DNA of 64,000 nucleotides, taken from positions 62,001-126,000 of the forward strand of contig NZ_JAMQOP010000005.1 in assembly GCF_031624495.1 (NCBI RefSeq), in the 5' to 3' direction. The notes under the pieces were generated by a model, which saw nothing but the letters and a program-made list of their open reading frames with translations, made no database searches and was not told the DNA's origin. The first letter of the stretch is position 1, and the number at the start of each line of letters is the position of its first letter. A program made the position numbers and the translations under genes. The stretch comes from Halogeometricum sp. S1BR25-6. GTDB taxonomy: Archaea; Halobacteriota; Halobacteria; Halobacteriales; Haloferacaceae. Positions 54,885 through 62,623 of the stretch are shown one piece after another.

Positions 54885-55257
54885 TGCAGCAGACGTTTCG
54901 GGATGTGCGTTCTGCGATGCGCTTCCCAGGTCGGAGCGTGGCGCCGCCTTCACCTAGGGGAAAGATGAACGGGTTTCACATCCGATCTGCGTCGACTGCG
55001 CCGTCCAAGCCCGGGCCGACCCCGATGAGCGAGATCACCACGCCTGTGATAGCTGTGGCCTCGTCGCCGATATACGCTCGCGGCGTCGTCGGCACGAAGC
55101 GCCGGCTTCCAGCGGGACCTCCGGTCCCGCCCGGCTCACGCGGTTTCGCGTGGAACTCGGGCATCTCGAGGGGACACTACACCTCTGTGTCCGCTGTAGT
55201 CCTGGCGGACTCGCAACGTACTGGACGCGCGACCTCGAGGAACATCTCGTCGAATGA
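54862..55257 (+). pseudogene. Cys-rich zinc-binding protein with in-frame TAG
   Basis: From ATG at 54862 the frame reads VSGCAFCDALPRSERGAAF and T, then TAG at 54955-54957. It then continues in the same frame with GKDERVSHPICVDCAVQA, HACDSCGLV, LTRFRVELGHLEG and HLCVRCSPGGLATYW to TGA at 55255-55257. Four C-x2-C pairs make a two-site zinc protein of about 131 codons. From memory, related haloarchaeal proteins have Trp where the stop lies, so a TGG to TAG change is likely. A different N-terminus (ATG at 54884 plus a frameshift) is possible. The longer 166-codon frame at 54881 is an out-of-phase shadow. Confidence 0.72.
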
Positions 55258-55313
55258 GAGGTACTGCCGGCTGTTCCCCCTCTCTACCACCGGAGTACAG
55301 TCTGAGCACGTCA

Positions 55314-55319
55314 TTTATA
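55314..55319 (+). promoter_or_regulatory. TATA box of the toxin-antitoxin operon
   Basis: TTTATA lies 30 bases before the antitoxin ATG, which predicts a leaderless transcript beginning at or just before the start codon. Confidence 0.5.
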
Positions 55320-55332
55320 GACCAGTAGCACG

Positions 55333-55345
55333 ATGGTATTACCAT
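55333..55345. promoter_or_regulatory. Palindromic operator over the antitoxin start codon
   Basis: ATGGTATTACCAT has perfect 6-base arms around one central base and overlaps the first two bases of the antitoxin ATG (55344). RHH antitoxins usually bind such sites to repress their own operon, so autoregulation is likely. Confidence 0.6.
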
Positions 55346-55676
55346 GAAATACGCGAGCGTCAGTGTCAAGTTCCCAGTTGAGCTTGACACCGAGATTGAG
55401 CGATTCCTCGATGAGACGGGGGTCTACACGAACAAGAGCGAGTTCATCAAGGAGGCCTGCCGCGCCCACCTCCGTGACCTCAACGATGACACGGCAATCG
55501 CTGCGCTTCGGCTCGAACAGCTACTCGCCCAAGCTGAACAGAGCCGCGAGTCCGATAGTGAGATCGACGCTGAGCTCGCGGCACTCAGCGAGAAAGTTGA
55601 TGCGGGCGACCTTGAGCGAGCCGTCGAAGACGCACGTGAGGAGACGTCCGAGCAGGTGTACGGGTCCGATGCGTGA
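55344..55676 (+). CDS. Ribbon-helix-helix (CopG-type) antitoxin
   Basis: 110 residues. The N-terminus ASVSVKFPVELDTEIERFLDE is a RHH strand and first helix, and NKSEFIKEACRAHLRDL is the second helix. The C-terminal acidic part (DSEIDAELAALSEKV) would bind the toxin. It overlaps the PIN toxin gene by four bases (GTGA), the usual arrangement with antitoxin first. The TATA box and palindrome upstream complete the operon. Confidence 0.88.
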   Translation: MKYASVSVKFPVELDTEIERFLDETGVYTNKSEFIKEACRAHLRDLNDDTAIAALRLEQLLAQAEQSRESDSEIDAELAALSEKVDAGDLERAVEDAREETSEQVYGSDA

Positions 55677-56140
55677 AGATCCTCGATACGAATCTGTGGG
55701 TCTTCGGGACGCTGCGAACCAACGAGCAAGCCGCTGAATTGCTGGCCGACATCGACCGCGGTGAGACGACATCGGCGATTAACGCGTACATGGTCCAAGA
55801 GGCTCTAGCTGCATTTGACCGCACACAGAGTCTCTCCTCGGCAGACCGTGATGCCGTCAAAACAAGGTTTCTGACGAGACTCACGCGGATGACGGGACTC
55901 ATCGAAGCGCCATCCAGTCGCGATGTGAGCGAGTCGCTCCTGCGGGAACAGCGATCTGCGCCTGCAGTTCGAACCCTTGCACGAGTCTGTGGAATTCAGG
56001 CCAAAGACGTTCCAATCCTCGTGCTGGCGTTTGAGCATCGTGACCGCGAGCCGACGATTCTCACGAACGACAAATCGTTCGCTGAGTTCGAGCCAGCAGT
56101 GCACTCACTCCCCGAACTCACTATCGAACACGTTTCCTGA
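55673..56140 (+). CDS. PIN-domain toxin (VapC-like RNase)
   Basis: 155 residues from the GTG at 55673. Acidic active-site residues are in place: KILDTNLW (first Asp), YMVQEALAAF (Glu), GIQAKDVPILVLA (third Asp) and ILTNDKSF (fourth Asp). PIN toxins cut tRNA or rRNA and are held in check by the antitoxin. The protein is slightly longer than typical VapC (about 130-140 residues). It is coupled to the RHH gene. Confidence 0.87.
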   Translation: MKILDTNLWVFGTLRTNEQAAELLADIDRGETTSAINAYMVQEALAAFDRTQSLSSADRDAVKTRFLTRLTRMTGLIEAPSSRDVSESLLREQRSAPAVRTLARVCGIQAKDVPILVLAFEHRDREPTILTNDKSFAEFEPAVHSLPELTIEHVS

Positions 56141-56242
56141 CCAATGCCGGTGTCGCGACGGCAGTTGTCTCCTCTCGAGAACCGTGTGATTCGTTCACGG
56201 TGGCTCAAAATATTGAAAACAGTAGCAACCGTCTGAAGAGCT

Positions 56243-56599
56243 ATGGAGTGCCCGGCGTGTGGCGGTCCCGTCACGATGGAAGTAGGGCCGGATCAGCCGC
56301 TCTCAGCATCAGTGGCGGATGCACTGCTCGCCGGCGACGAGGATGAGCAGATCATCGTCGCCCGAAATTGTTGGGCGTGTGGCTGGACTGAGGAGCGGAC
56401 CGTGGTCATCGATTCGATCGAGACAACCCAGGGTGATACTGACGTTGTTGAGCGAGCCGCGCTTCTCGATGATATTATGAGTGAGGCCACAGCGATTAAC
56501 GACCTTGCGACGCTCGAAGATGCTCTGGCGGGGATTCGCCGTCAGCGCCGTCTCGAGACGACTGCGTCTGGCTCGCCTAAGGATGTCGACGGTGGATAG
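56243..56599 (+). CDS. Small zinc-ribbon protein
   Basis: 118 residues. MECPACGGPVTMEV and NCWACGWTEERTVV provide two C-x2-C pairs of a zinc ribbon. The rest is acidic and helical (ERAALLDDIMSEATAIN). An AT-rich AAAATATTG sits about 35 bases upstream and may be the promoter. It is followed nine bases later by another small gene on the same strand, so they are probably cotranscribed. Such proteins are common near haloarchaeal plasmid replication genes, but I know no specific function. Confidence 0.7.
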   Translation: MECPACGGPVTMEVGPDQPLSASVADALLAGDEDEQIIVARNCWACGWTEERTVVIDSIETTQGDTDVVERAALLDDIMSEATAINDLATLEDALAGIRRQRRLETTASGSPKDVDGG

Positions 56600-56608
56600 G
56601 TTCGACTC

Positions 56609-56938
56609 ATGACCGATACCGACGCCCTCTACGACGTTCGTGAACGGACGGGAAATCCAGCCCACGCGTCGGTCGACGATGTCTGCGAACTCGTCCTTGA
56701 ACGAGCCCGGGAGCCGCGTGAAGACCACCAAGACGCCCATTTCGACGAGGGCATGGCTGCTGTCCTCGATCGATATAGGGCGGATGCTGTCCGAACTGTC
56801 ATCCACCGGGTACTCGTTGAGCACTACCCGTTTCGCACAGCGACGGTCGGTCTCGATATGCGCAATTTCGATGGCGTTCGAATCGGCACGACGGCTGGCT
56901 GGTTCCTTGAGGAGCTGAACGCGGAACCAGATAGTTGA
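56609..56938 (+). CDS. Small unknown haloarchaeal protein
   Basis: 109 residues, nine bases after the zinc-ribbon gene. The sequence is acidic and helical (ASVDDVCELVLERAREPRED, AAVLDRYRADAVRTVIHRVL) with a polar C-terminus. No motif I can name. The coding character is good, and the position suggests an operon with the zinc-ribbon gene. Confidence 0.62.
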   Translation: MTDTDALYDVRERTGNPAHASVDDVCELVLERAREPREDHQDAHFDEGMAAVLDRYRADAVRTVIHRVLVEHYPFRTATVGLDMRNFDGVRIGTTAGWFLEELNAEPDS

Positions 56939-57550
56939 GACACCGTGCCTGAAAGCCCTCGGCTGCTCGGCATCCCGCGACCGCGCGAGACGCAGTCTCG
57001 CTGGCCCTCGTTCGCTGCACTCACGAAGACCACGCTGCGCTCCTCGTGCCTGTGGTGCTTGCGGGGTCGGGGGACGACCGAGACGCCCTCGCCCTTTCTG
57101 AGCCCACCAGGATATCGGCTGTGTCACTGAGCGTCGAGCCCAGTTGAACAGGTTCTTTGTTACGGCACGCCCCGCTCGCCGCTTCCGCCTGTCGGTGAGC
57201 AAGCTCACCGGCGTCCCGCTCACTCCGTTCGCGGGACCTCCGCATCGCTCGCGACCGACCATTCCGGGCGTGCGGGCGCTCTCCGCACCGCGAGCGCCCG
57301 TTCCGGGCTAAAATGTATGTGCCTTCGACGCCAGCGGGTATCCCCCGTCGGTTGCGCCCCTCGCGGGCTTTCGCGTTCCAGCGCTTGGTGCCGCCTGCGC
57401 TGGCGCGCGCCACACAGCGGCGCGCGTGCTCGGCGACAGTCGCCCTGGACACGGTCCCGCGCATCGGGCCGGACACGAGCGGGCATATCCCGCTGGACGC
57501 TCGCTCCGGGCGGGTCGGCGCACGGTGCTGGTTGAACGTCTCTCTTCTGA

Positions 57551-57601
57551 GCGCTCTCGCTCGCGCCCACAGGGCGCTCGCGAAGGCGCGAGCGAGAGCG
57601 C
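57551..57601. repeat. 17-bp perfect inverted repeat
   Basis: GCGCTCTCGCTCGCGCC at 57551-57567 pairs exactly with 57585-57601 across 17 bases, the strongest hairpin in the leader region. Confidence 0.75.
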
Positions 57602-57636
57602 GTAGATGGGTCTGTCGGTCGTTGTAGTACGAAGAA

Positions 57637-57658
57637 CCGCGATGTTTGGGCATCGCGG
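57637..57658. repeat. 8-bp hairpin before the RPA-like gene
   Basis: CCGCGATG (57637-57644) pairs with CATCGCGG (57651-57658) across a 6-base loop, 40 bases before the start codon. Confidence 0.65.
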
Positions 57659-57697
57659 TGTCGGGCGCGTGAGCGCCTTCAGGTCTTAGTGAGACCA

Positions 57698-58594
57698 ATG
57701 TCAAGTAAGAACGTAACCAGTCAAGTAGTTTCGGTCGATGAACAGGCATTCGAGAACGCGGACGAAGCGGCGGTCGACGAGGACGGCTTCGAGGTCGTCG
57801 ACGAGACGCCGGCGTTCCAGGCGACGGTGCAGATGGAGACGCAGGCAAAAGTGGATGCAAACCACCCGGACGGGATGGTTGAGACCAGTGATGAGCGGAT
57901 CTACGGCGCAACGCTCGAACAGGAAGAGCGTATTCGAGCGCGGGAGGCCGAACTGGAGCGCATCAGTGCCAAAGCAGAATTGGGGACGCAGGAAGGACGG
58001 GAGAGACGGACGCGAGATATCGCGACGAAGCGGAGTGCTAAGCGGCGTGCTGAATTCCAGAAGCGGGCCGCGAGCGTGGACCCATGGGCCGACCCGGAGC
58101 GAGATGATCCTCGTGCAGAACTTTCGCAGGAGCAGTTGGCGGCGGTGAACACACAGTCGATGCGGCTGGCGGAGAAGGTGGAGGGTTGGTCGCGAGCGGC
58201 GATTGGGCGGCGACTGGGTGAAGCCGTAGCCGGTGGAAAAGACCTGATGAGTGCGGTCATCGAGGTGTTCGAGGAATTGGAGACGGCGCCGGGACAGGTG
58301 GTTCCGATTGGGAAGCTCGAGGAGGTCAATCGCAAGGAGGTAAGCATCGAAGGGCATGTCGAGACGCTGTGGGATAGTGACTCGCCAGCCATCGCTCAAG
58401 TTGGGCTGATCGCAGACGACAGTGGGAAAACGAAGGTAACGATCTGGGAGAAGTCGAATGCCCCGTGGGTCGAGGAAGGTGAGCAGGTGCGCATTCACGG
58501 AGCGGCACGGAACTGGTACGAGGGACGCGTCTCACTGGCCGTCACTGGGTGGTCGACCCTGCATTTCCCTGAGCGCGGTCGGTGGTGGGAGTAG
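57698..58594 (+). CDS. OB-fold RPA-like ssDNA-binding protein
   Basis: 298 residues from the ATG at 57698 (a GTG nine bases earlier is in frame but less likely). The N-terminal 150 residues are acidic and helical (EQEERIRAREAELERISAKA). Then IGRRLGEAVAGGKDLMSAVI and a C-terminal OB fold (VSIEGHVETLWDSD, IAQVGLIADDSGKTKVTIW, VRIHGAARNWYEGRVSLAV) as in RPA. It binds single-stranded DNA in replication or repair and, from memory, is common on haloarchaeal plasmids. A T9 run just after the gene is the likely terminator. Confidence 0.85.
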   Translation: MSSKNVTSQVVSVDEQAFENADEAAVDEDGFEVVDETPAFQATVQMETQAKVDANHPDGMVETSDERIYGATLEQEERIRAREAELERISAKAELGTQEGRERRTRDIATKRSAKRRAEFQKRAASVDPWADPERDDPRAELSQEQLAAVNTQSMRLAEKVEGWSRAAIGRRLGEAVAGGKDLMSAVIEVFEELETAPGQVVPIGKLEEVNRKEVSIEGHVETLWDSDSPAIAQVGLIADDSGKTKVTIWEKSNAPWVEEGEQVRIHGAARNWYEGRVSLAVTGWSTLHFPERGRWWE

Positions 58595-58608
58595 CCGGTC
58601 GTCGCACC

Positions 58609-58617
58609 TTTTTTTTT
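58609..58617 (+). terminator. Poly-T terminator after the RPA-like gene
   Basis: Nine T in a row begin 15 bases after the stop codon. Archaeal transcription ends at such T-runs. Confidence 0.6.
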
Positions 58618-58694
58618 GCTACGTGCCGGACCGACCTAGACCCCACCACCCCACCCTCCGCTCCGTGCTTGCTTCGCTGCGCGCGCAGCCACGA

Positions 58695-58835
58695 CCACTC
58701 GAAGCCCGATTTGAACCAGCTGATCAGCCGAAGATTACCACGCCTGAACTTCTCGCTGAAATTGACCGGCTGGCTTCACGACTCGGTTATCCTCCGACGG
58801 TTATAGACCACGGAAAATATAATGGTCCGTTCTGA
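58695..58835 (+). pseudogene. Truncated HEAR-type (homing-endonuclease-associated repeat) protein
   Basis: A plus-strand frame ends TTPELLAEIDRLASRLGYPP, then TVIDHGKYNGPF and TGA at 58833-58835. This matches the first half of the homing-endonuclease-associated repeat found in small haloarchaeal proteins, but the usual second half (tyrosine-rich, FGSW) is missing. No convincing start codon is present. Sequence composition and gene content change immediately after, so this is probably a fragment cut by an insertion or recombination. Confidence 0.55.
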
Positions 58836-58847
58836 GATGGTTGCTCC

Positions 58848-59987
58848 ATGTCACTATCAGGGCTCGTCAGTTCGGCTCGTCGGAGGATCCGGACTATCAA
58901 GACGAGAACTCCTGAATATGTTCACTGGAAGCGAGCTGCTTTGGTACTGCTCATCTTGCTCGTCCTGTTCGGCGGATCGTTGTATGGTATCTATCGGTTC
59001 CGAGGATGGAAGCTCTCTGCGGGAATTTTTGTGGTCGCTATTGCAGTAGTCACAGTATACCGTCGGAACCGGTTCGTCTCTCCATCCTCCGTTCGCCTGC
59101 AAACCACTCTGCTCCGTCTGATTCAACGACTGAGACGACTCAGGAACCGGGATAAGCGGCAGATGATGAGAAATGCGGTCGAGAGTAGACCAGTATCTGG
59201 AGCGGTGGTTGCACCTGTATTGGGAATCGTAGCATTTCCACTTATCACCGCAGTCTACACACTACCTTTGCAATTCAAATTCGCTAATACTGTTGATGAG
59301 ACGTTATGGGCTGTCCACGCATCCGTGACTGGGTTTAGTTTTGTTGTGTTGATATTTTTCTGGGAATACCTCAGAGGCGAGTTCGATAATGTGGTTCTGA
59401 TCCGAACGGCAGTGCGCTATACTTGGTCACTCCATATCATCTACTTCCTCCTCTCTGCGAATGTAGTAATCGGCGGCCTTGCCCTATTGGAGCAGGGTAA
59501 TCAGGCAGTATTCGTTGGCGTTCAGGCAGTCCTGTTTCTTGCGACCATTTTCGGGCTCTATTGGCTGTACCATACGATTTATACGGTTATGGTCAGGGAG
59601 ACGCTCCCGTTACGTGTCAAGCGGATGCTTGAAGAGAAGATCGGTGTCATCCTCACTGAGTCTGATCAAGAGACCTGGGTAGCTGTAGTGAACCGCCAGC
59701 TTAATGAGGACTATCCTCAGCTTGCGCTACCAAATTTTACGGGAGGGAAAGAACGAGTGACTGCCGGTGAACTCGGCCTGAGTGGTGAAGTCACGGACAT
59801 TCATCTCCACAGACTCCATGACCTTCTTGAAGAGGCGTCTGCGCTCGATGTGGAAGTCGAACAGCTACCGGTGCTTGGACGGTCATATAACGACGATGAT
59901 GACCTCTTCGTGTACCAAGGTGACCCTGCGGCACAGGAAGCCGAGCAGATGCGAAATCGTTTGAGACGAGCGATAAAGGTGAGATAA
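58848..59987 (+). CDS. Six-helix membrane protein of unknown family
   Basis: 379 residues from the ATG at 58848. Six hydrophobic segments are visible: about 29-46 (ALVLLILLVLFGGSLYG), 54-70, 120-140 (GAVVAPVLGIVAFPLITAVY), 158-178, 196-216 (HIIYFLLSANVVIGGLAL) and 224-244. A Lys/Arg-rich loop lies between helices 2 and 3, and a cytoplasmic C-terminal part of about 130 residues is acidic (YNDDDDLFVYQGD). The stop overlaps the next start (TAATG at 59985-59989). I do not recognise the family. Pairing of a membrane protein with a large soluble partner is typical of several membrane-acting defence systems. Confidence 0.7.
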   Translation: MSLSGLVSSARRRIRTIKTRTPEYVHWKRAALVLLILLVLFGGSLYGIYRFRGWKLSAGIFVVAIAVVTVYRRNRFVSPSSVRLQTTLLRLIQRLRRLRNRDKRQMMRNAVESRPVSGAVVAPVLGIVAFPLITAVYTLPLQFKFANTVDETLWAVHASVTGFSFVVLIFFWEYLRGEFDNVVLIRTAVRYTWSLHIIYFLLSANVVIGGLALLEQGNQAVFVGVQAVLFLATIFGLYWLYHTIYTVMVRETLPLRVKRMLEEKIGVILTESDQETWVAVVNRQLNEDYPQLALPNFTGGKERVTAGELGLSGEVTDIHLHRLHDLLEEASALDVEVEQLPVLGRSYNDDDDLFVYQGDPAAQEAEQMRNRLRRAIKVR

Positions 59988-61978
59988 TGTCTAGAAAACG
60001 GAATCAAGGCGGGTTTGAAGATCTCGTGGAGTATCTCGTTGAACGTTGTCTCAAGGCAGCCGATAATAGAGACAAAAACAAATTTGTGGAGTCTCTAATC
60101 GATTTTAACGACGTTGTCGACAGCTTTCTGGAACAGCAAGCAACCCTAGGAAACCAAGTTAGCGACACTAATCGCGAATCACTGGAACGGATCTTCTCCA
60201 ACTATTTCGTGGATCTGTATGAGGGGTTAATTGAGGCACCTCCTACTTTCCGAACGGAGGTCATCAGTGCAATCACGACATCCATCCGAAGGAGTCGAGA
60301 TGTTGGGTTCTCGCCCACATACCAAGCATTTCTCTCTACCCTTAATAGATGCTACCGGTTGGAGATGGAGACCGGTGAATTCGAATTTCGGGCGAAGCGG
60401 TTCTTCGTCCGACGCTACAATCTCCTGATCAGGAAAAGCGTCGACCAGATCCAAGCAAGCGATTCACCAGCAGCATTTGAGACGGCGCGGTCGTTCTGGG
60501 AAGTTACATTTGACCAAGCTCAGCAGTTACTTAAGACAGCGATTGAGGCTACCGATGAGGAAACATACTCAGAGATAATCTCAAAACTGACAGAAATCTA
60601 TTATTATGATGTGGTCTCCTCTAACCGGCAGAGGATTGCTGATGTAGGGGACAGTGAAAATGAATTCCTAGAAAAGAAGGCTGAATTCGGGCAATCTATC
60701 GAGTCACAAGTATCGGTGTTAACATTTGTTCTGACTGGGTGGGCGTTCCGTCGTTTTCGAGAGGGGACGCTGTCCGAGGAAGAGTACAAAGAGATAGCAA
60801 CCACGACAGAGTCTCAACGTAATTCGATAGCGGCCGTTGCCGAGGTTTACTACGATGAGATTCGTGGTGAGGGCAGGTTTGAGTACTGGGAGGGTTGGAA
60901 CTTAGATGAGGCAATGGCTGAGACGATGGGGGTGGCGACCAGTGCTCCAGCTGCTTTGTCGTGGCTACAGGCGTTTTATTGTACTGAGTTACTCCGCCTC
61001 GGATCGCAGTCTTTCGAAGACGGTGAGCTTGACGTAAGAGGACTACCGATACCGGTCTCAAAGGCGGTAGTTGCTGAGTCGGACAAAATTCGCAAGACAC
61101 TGGAATCACTTCATACGGACTCAATCGTGGAGATATTCATTGATTCTGGGACGGATATTGAGCGACTGATTGATGCGATAGTGCAGCTGCATGAAGATGC
61201 TGAGGAGACGTATCGCAATCAGGTCCGTGAGGACGTGCATGAGTCTGCGCTTGACGATGAGAGTGTCAAGTCGTTCGAGGATTCCATACAGTCGGATTTC
61301 GTTGAGGGCTGTACACTTCGGAACGTGCTTCGAGATATCGAGGTCATCGCGGAGGACCCGTCAGAAGAGGGTGGTCAACCCAAAGAACTTGGAAGACTTC
61401 AAGTGCCTCGCCGCGCCCTCGTTTCCGTTGACGATATCCCGCTTCACCTCTCGATGCAACGATATGTGAGTCCGATAGAGGACAGGTACCGAGAGCTACT
61501 GTTCGAGAATCTGGAGGTTGTTCAGGAGAGCGTTATCTCTCAGGAGGAACTTCTTGAGCGCGTACGCGAATACGTTGACTCACACGATGTAGAAGCGATA
61601 CTAACAACCCTCGGTGTCAGTGATGATGTTTTCAGAGATGCGGATGCCTATAAATATGTACTAACATCGGAGGAACGAGTCTTTGAGAACCAGCGCGGTA
61701 GTTTCGCAGGAACACCAGTGCTGTCCATGCGAGGAGATGGGTTCTCCATCCTGTTGGTCTTTGCAGGCCCGACACAAATAATCGAGACAAATCCAGCTGA
61801 TAGACCCTTGTCAATCGACATGATCCCTGCTGAGGAGACGCTTTCGGAGGAGGACCGGCAAAATCTATCGGAGGAAGAATTAGAGAACATCAAAGACTGG
61901 GTTTATGTAGACGTATCGTACCTGTGTCAATTTACTCCAGGCGCCAATATAGGGGTGGCAATCACGGTCGAACGGTAG
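59987..61978 (+). CDS. Large soluble protein paired with the membrane protein, unknown
   Basis: 663 residues, translationally coupled to the membrane protein gene. The N-terminal half is helical (FEDLVEYLVERCLKAADNRD, WEVTFDQAQQLLKTA), the C-terminal part has mixed structure (RALVSVDDIPLHLSMQRYV) and ends in VGVAITVE. No P-loop, nuclease, Cys cluster, HEPN or TIR motif is visible. Base composition is lower in GC than the neighbouring RPA-like gene, suggesting separate acquisition. A candidate cytosolic sensor or effector whose partner is the six-helix protein. Confidence 0.65.
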   Translation: MSRKRNQGGFEDLVEYLVERCLKAADNRDKNKFVESLIDFNDVVDSFLEQQATLGNQVSDTNRESLERIFSNYFVDLYEGLIEAPPTFRTEVISAITTSIRRSRDVGFSPTYQAFLSTLNRCYRLEMETGEFEFRAKRFFVRRYNLLIRKSVDQIQASDSPAAFETARSFWEVTFDQAQQLLKTAIEATDEETYSEIISKLTEIYYYDVVSSNRQRIADVGDSENEFLEKKAEFGQSIESQVSVLTFVLTGWAFRRFREGTLSEEEYKEIATTTESQRNSIAAVAEVYYDEIRGEGRFEYWEGWNLDEAMAETMGVATSAPAALSWLQAFYCTELLRLGSQSFEDGELDVRGLPIPVSKAVVAESDKIRKTLESLHTDSIVEIFIDSGTDIERLIDAIVQLHEDAEETYRNQVREDVHESALDDESVKSFEDSIQSDFVEGCTLRNVLRDIEVIAEDPSEEGGQPKELGRLQVPRRALVSVDDIPLHLSMQRYVSPIEDRYRELLFENLEVVQESVISQEELLERVREYVDSHDVEAILTTLGVSDDVFRDADAYKYVLTSEERVFENQRGSFAGTPVLSMRGDGFSILLVFAGPTQIIETNPADRPLSIDMIPAEETLSEEDRQNLSEEELENIKDWVYVDVSYLCQFTPGANIGVAITVER

Positions 61979-62051
61979 AGAGAACGGGGTTAATCGAAGA
62001 TGTCATCCAGTATCGGGCCGACACTGTCATCGGGGAAGTAGATTCAATCCG

Positions 62052-62462
62052 TCACTCCGAGTACCGTGACACGAGAGAGTCCAGAAGGGAGTCAACTGTG
62101 TCAAGCAGCTTTTCACGGATATCATTGACCAAGTCTGAACCGAAGTGGACGTCGTCGGAGTTGCCCCGTAACGCTCCGATGGTGAACTCGTGGAATTTCT
62201 CCCGAATCCGTGAATCACTCATATGGCTCCAATACGCTTCATAGAACCTGAATAGCTCGAACAGAGCGTCAAATTCCATGAACGCGATCTGGATATCATC
62301 CACTCCCTCCTGATCTGCGTTCGCTAAATTCTTGCGTATATTTTCGCTCACCCGCTCGAACTGAGCGTGCGTCATCACCTTCTCAAGGGCGTCCTGCGAC
62401 TGGAGGTTCTCGAACTCCGCGTGTCGAAGCGGCCGGTCGGGCAGGATGTCTTTCAGCGCCAT
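62052..62462 (-). CDS. Small unknown helical protein
   Basis: 136 residues from the ATG at 62462. Acidic and almost all-helical (FENLQSQDALEKVMTHA, IAFMEFDALFELFRFYEAYW, LLDTVDSLLDSLVSRYSE). No known motif. It converges on the two-gene unit (73 bases between stops) and lies downstream of the HEPN protein on the same strand (161-base gap), so it could be its accessory protein. This pairing is inference only. Confidence 0.55.
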   Translation of the reverse strand: MALKDILPDRPLRHAEFENLQSQDALEKVMTHAQFERVSENIRKNLANADQEGVDDIQIAFMEFDALFELFRFYEAYWSHMSDSRIREKFHEFTIGALRGNSDDVHFGSDLVNDIREKLLDTVDSLLDSLVSRYSE

Positions 62463-62623
62463 ATGTCGCGTTCGGGCGCGAGAGCCATAGTTAACACCCG
62501 ATTTCAGAGTTCGACGGCGGCCATCGACTCGACGGGATTTGACTCGGTCGATTCTTTGGCTCTACGAACAACTGACCATATCACTACAATTCTCTGATAT
62601 TTGCCAGCCAGAACTGGATTCCT

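Larger units (their letters stand above)
56939..57697. other. GC-rich, palindrome-dense leader region upstream of the RPA-like gene
   Basis: About 760 bases without a supported gene. It holds many perfect hairpins: CGGTGAGC/GCTCACCG (57193-57210, 2-base loop), GTCCCGC/GCGGGAC (57212-57237), CGGGCGCT/AGCGCCCG (57273-57300), plus the two listed separately. Both strands have long open frames only because GC-rich DNA lacks stops. It may be a structured RNA leader, a recombination site or an origin. Confidence 0.6.

Noticed and set aside
54881-55381. Plus-strand ORF of 166 codons
   Set aside because: Ser/Arg/Pro-rich, out of frame with the Cys-rich gene whose C-x2-C pairs are clear in the other frame.
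57021-57911. Minus-strand ORF of 296 codons
   Set aside because: It lies in GC-rich palindromic DNA, has Arg/Pro/Ala-biased composition unlike acidic halophile proteins and overlaps the RPA-like gene. A product of few stop codons.
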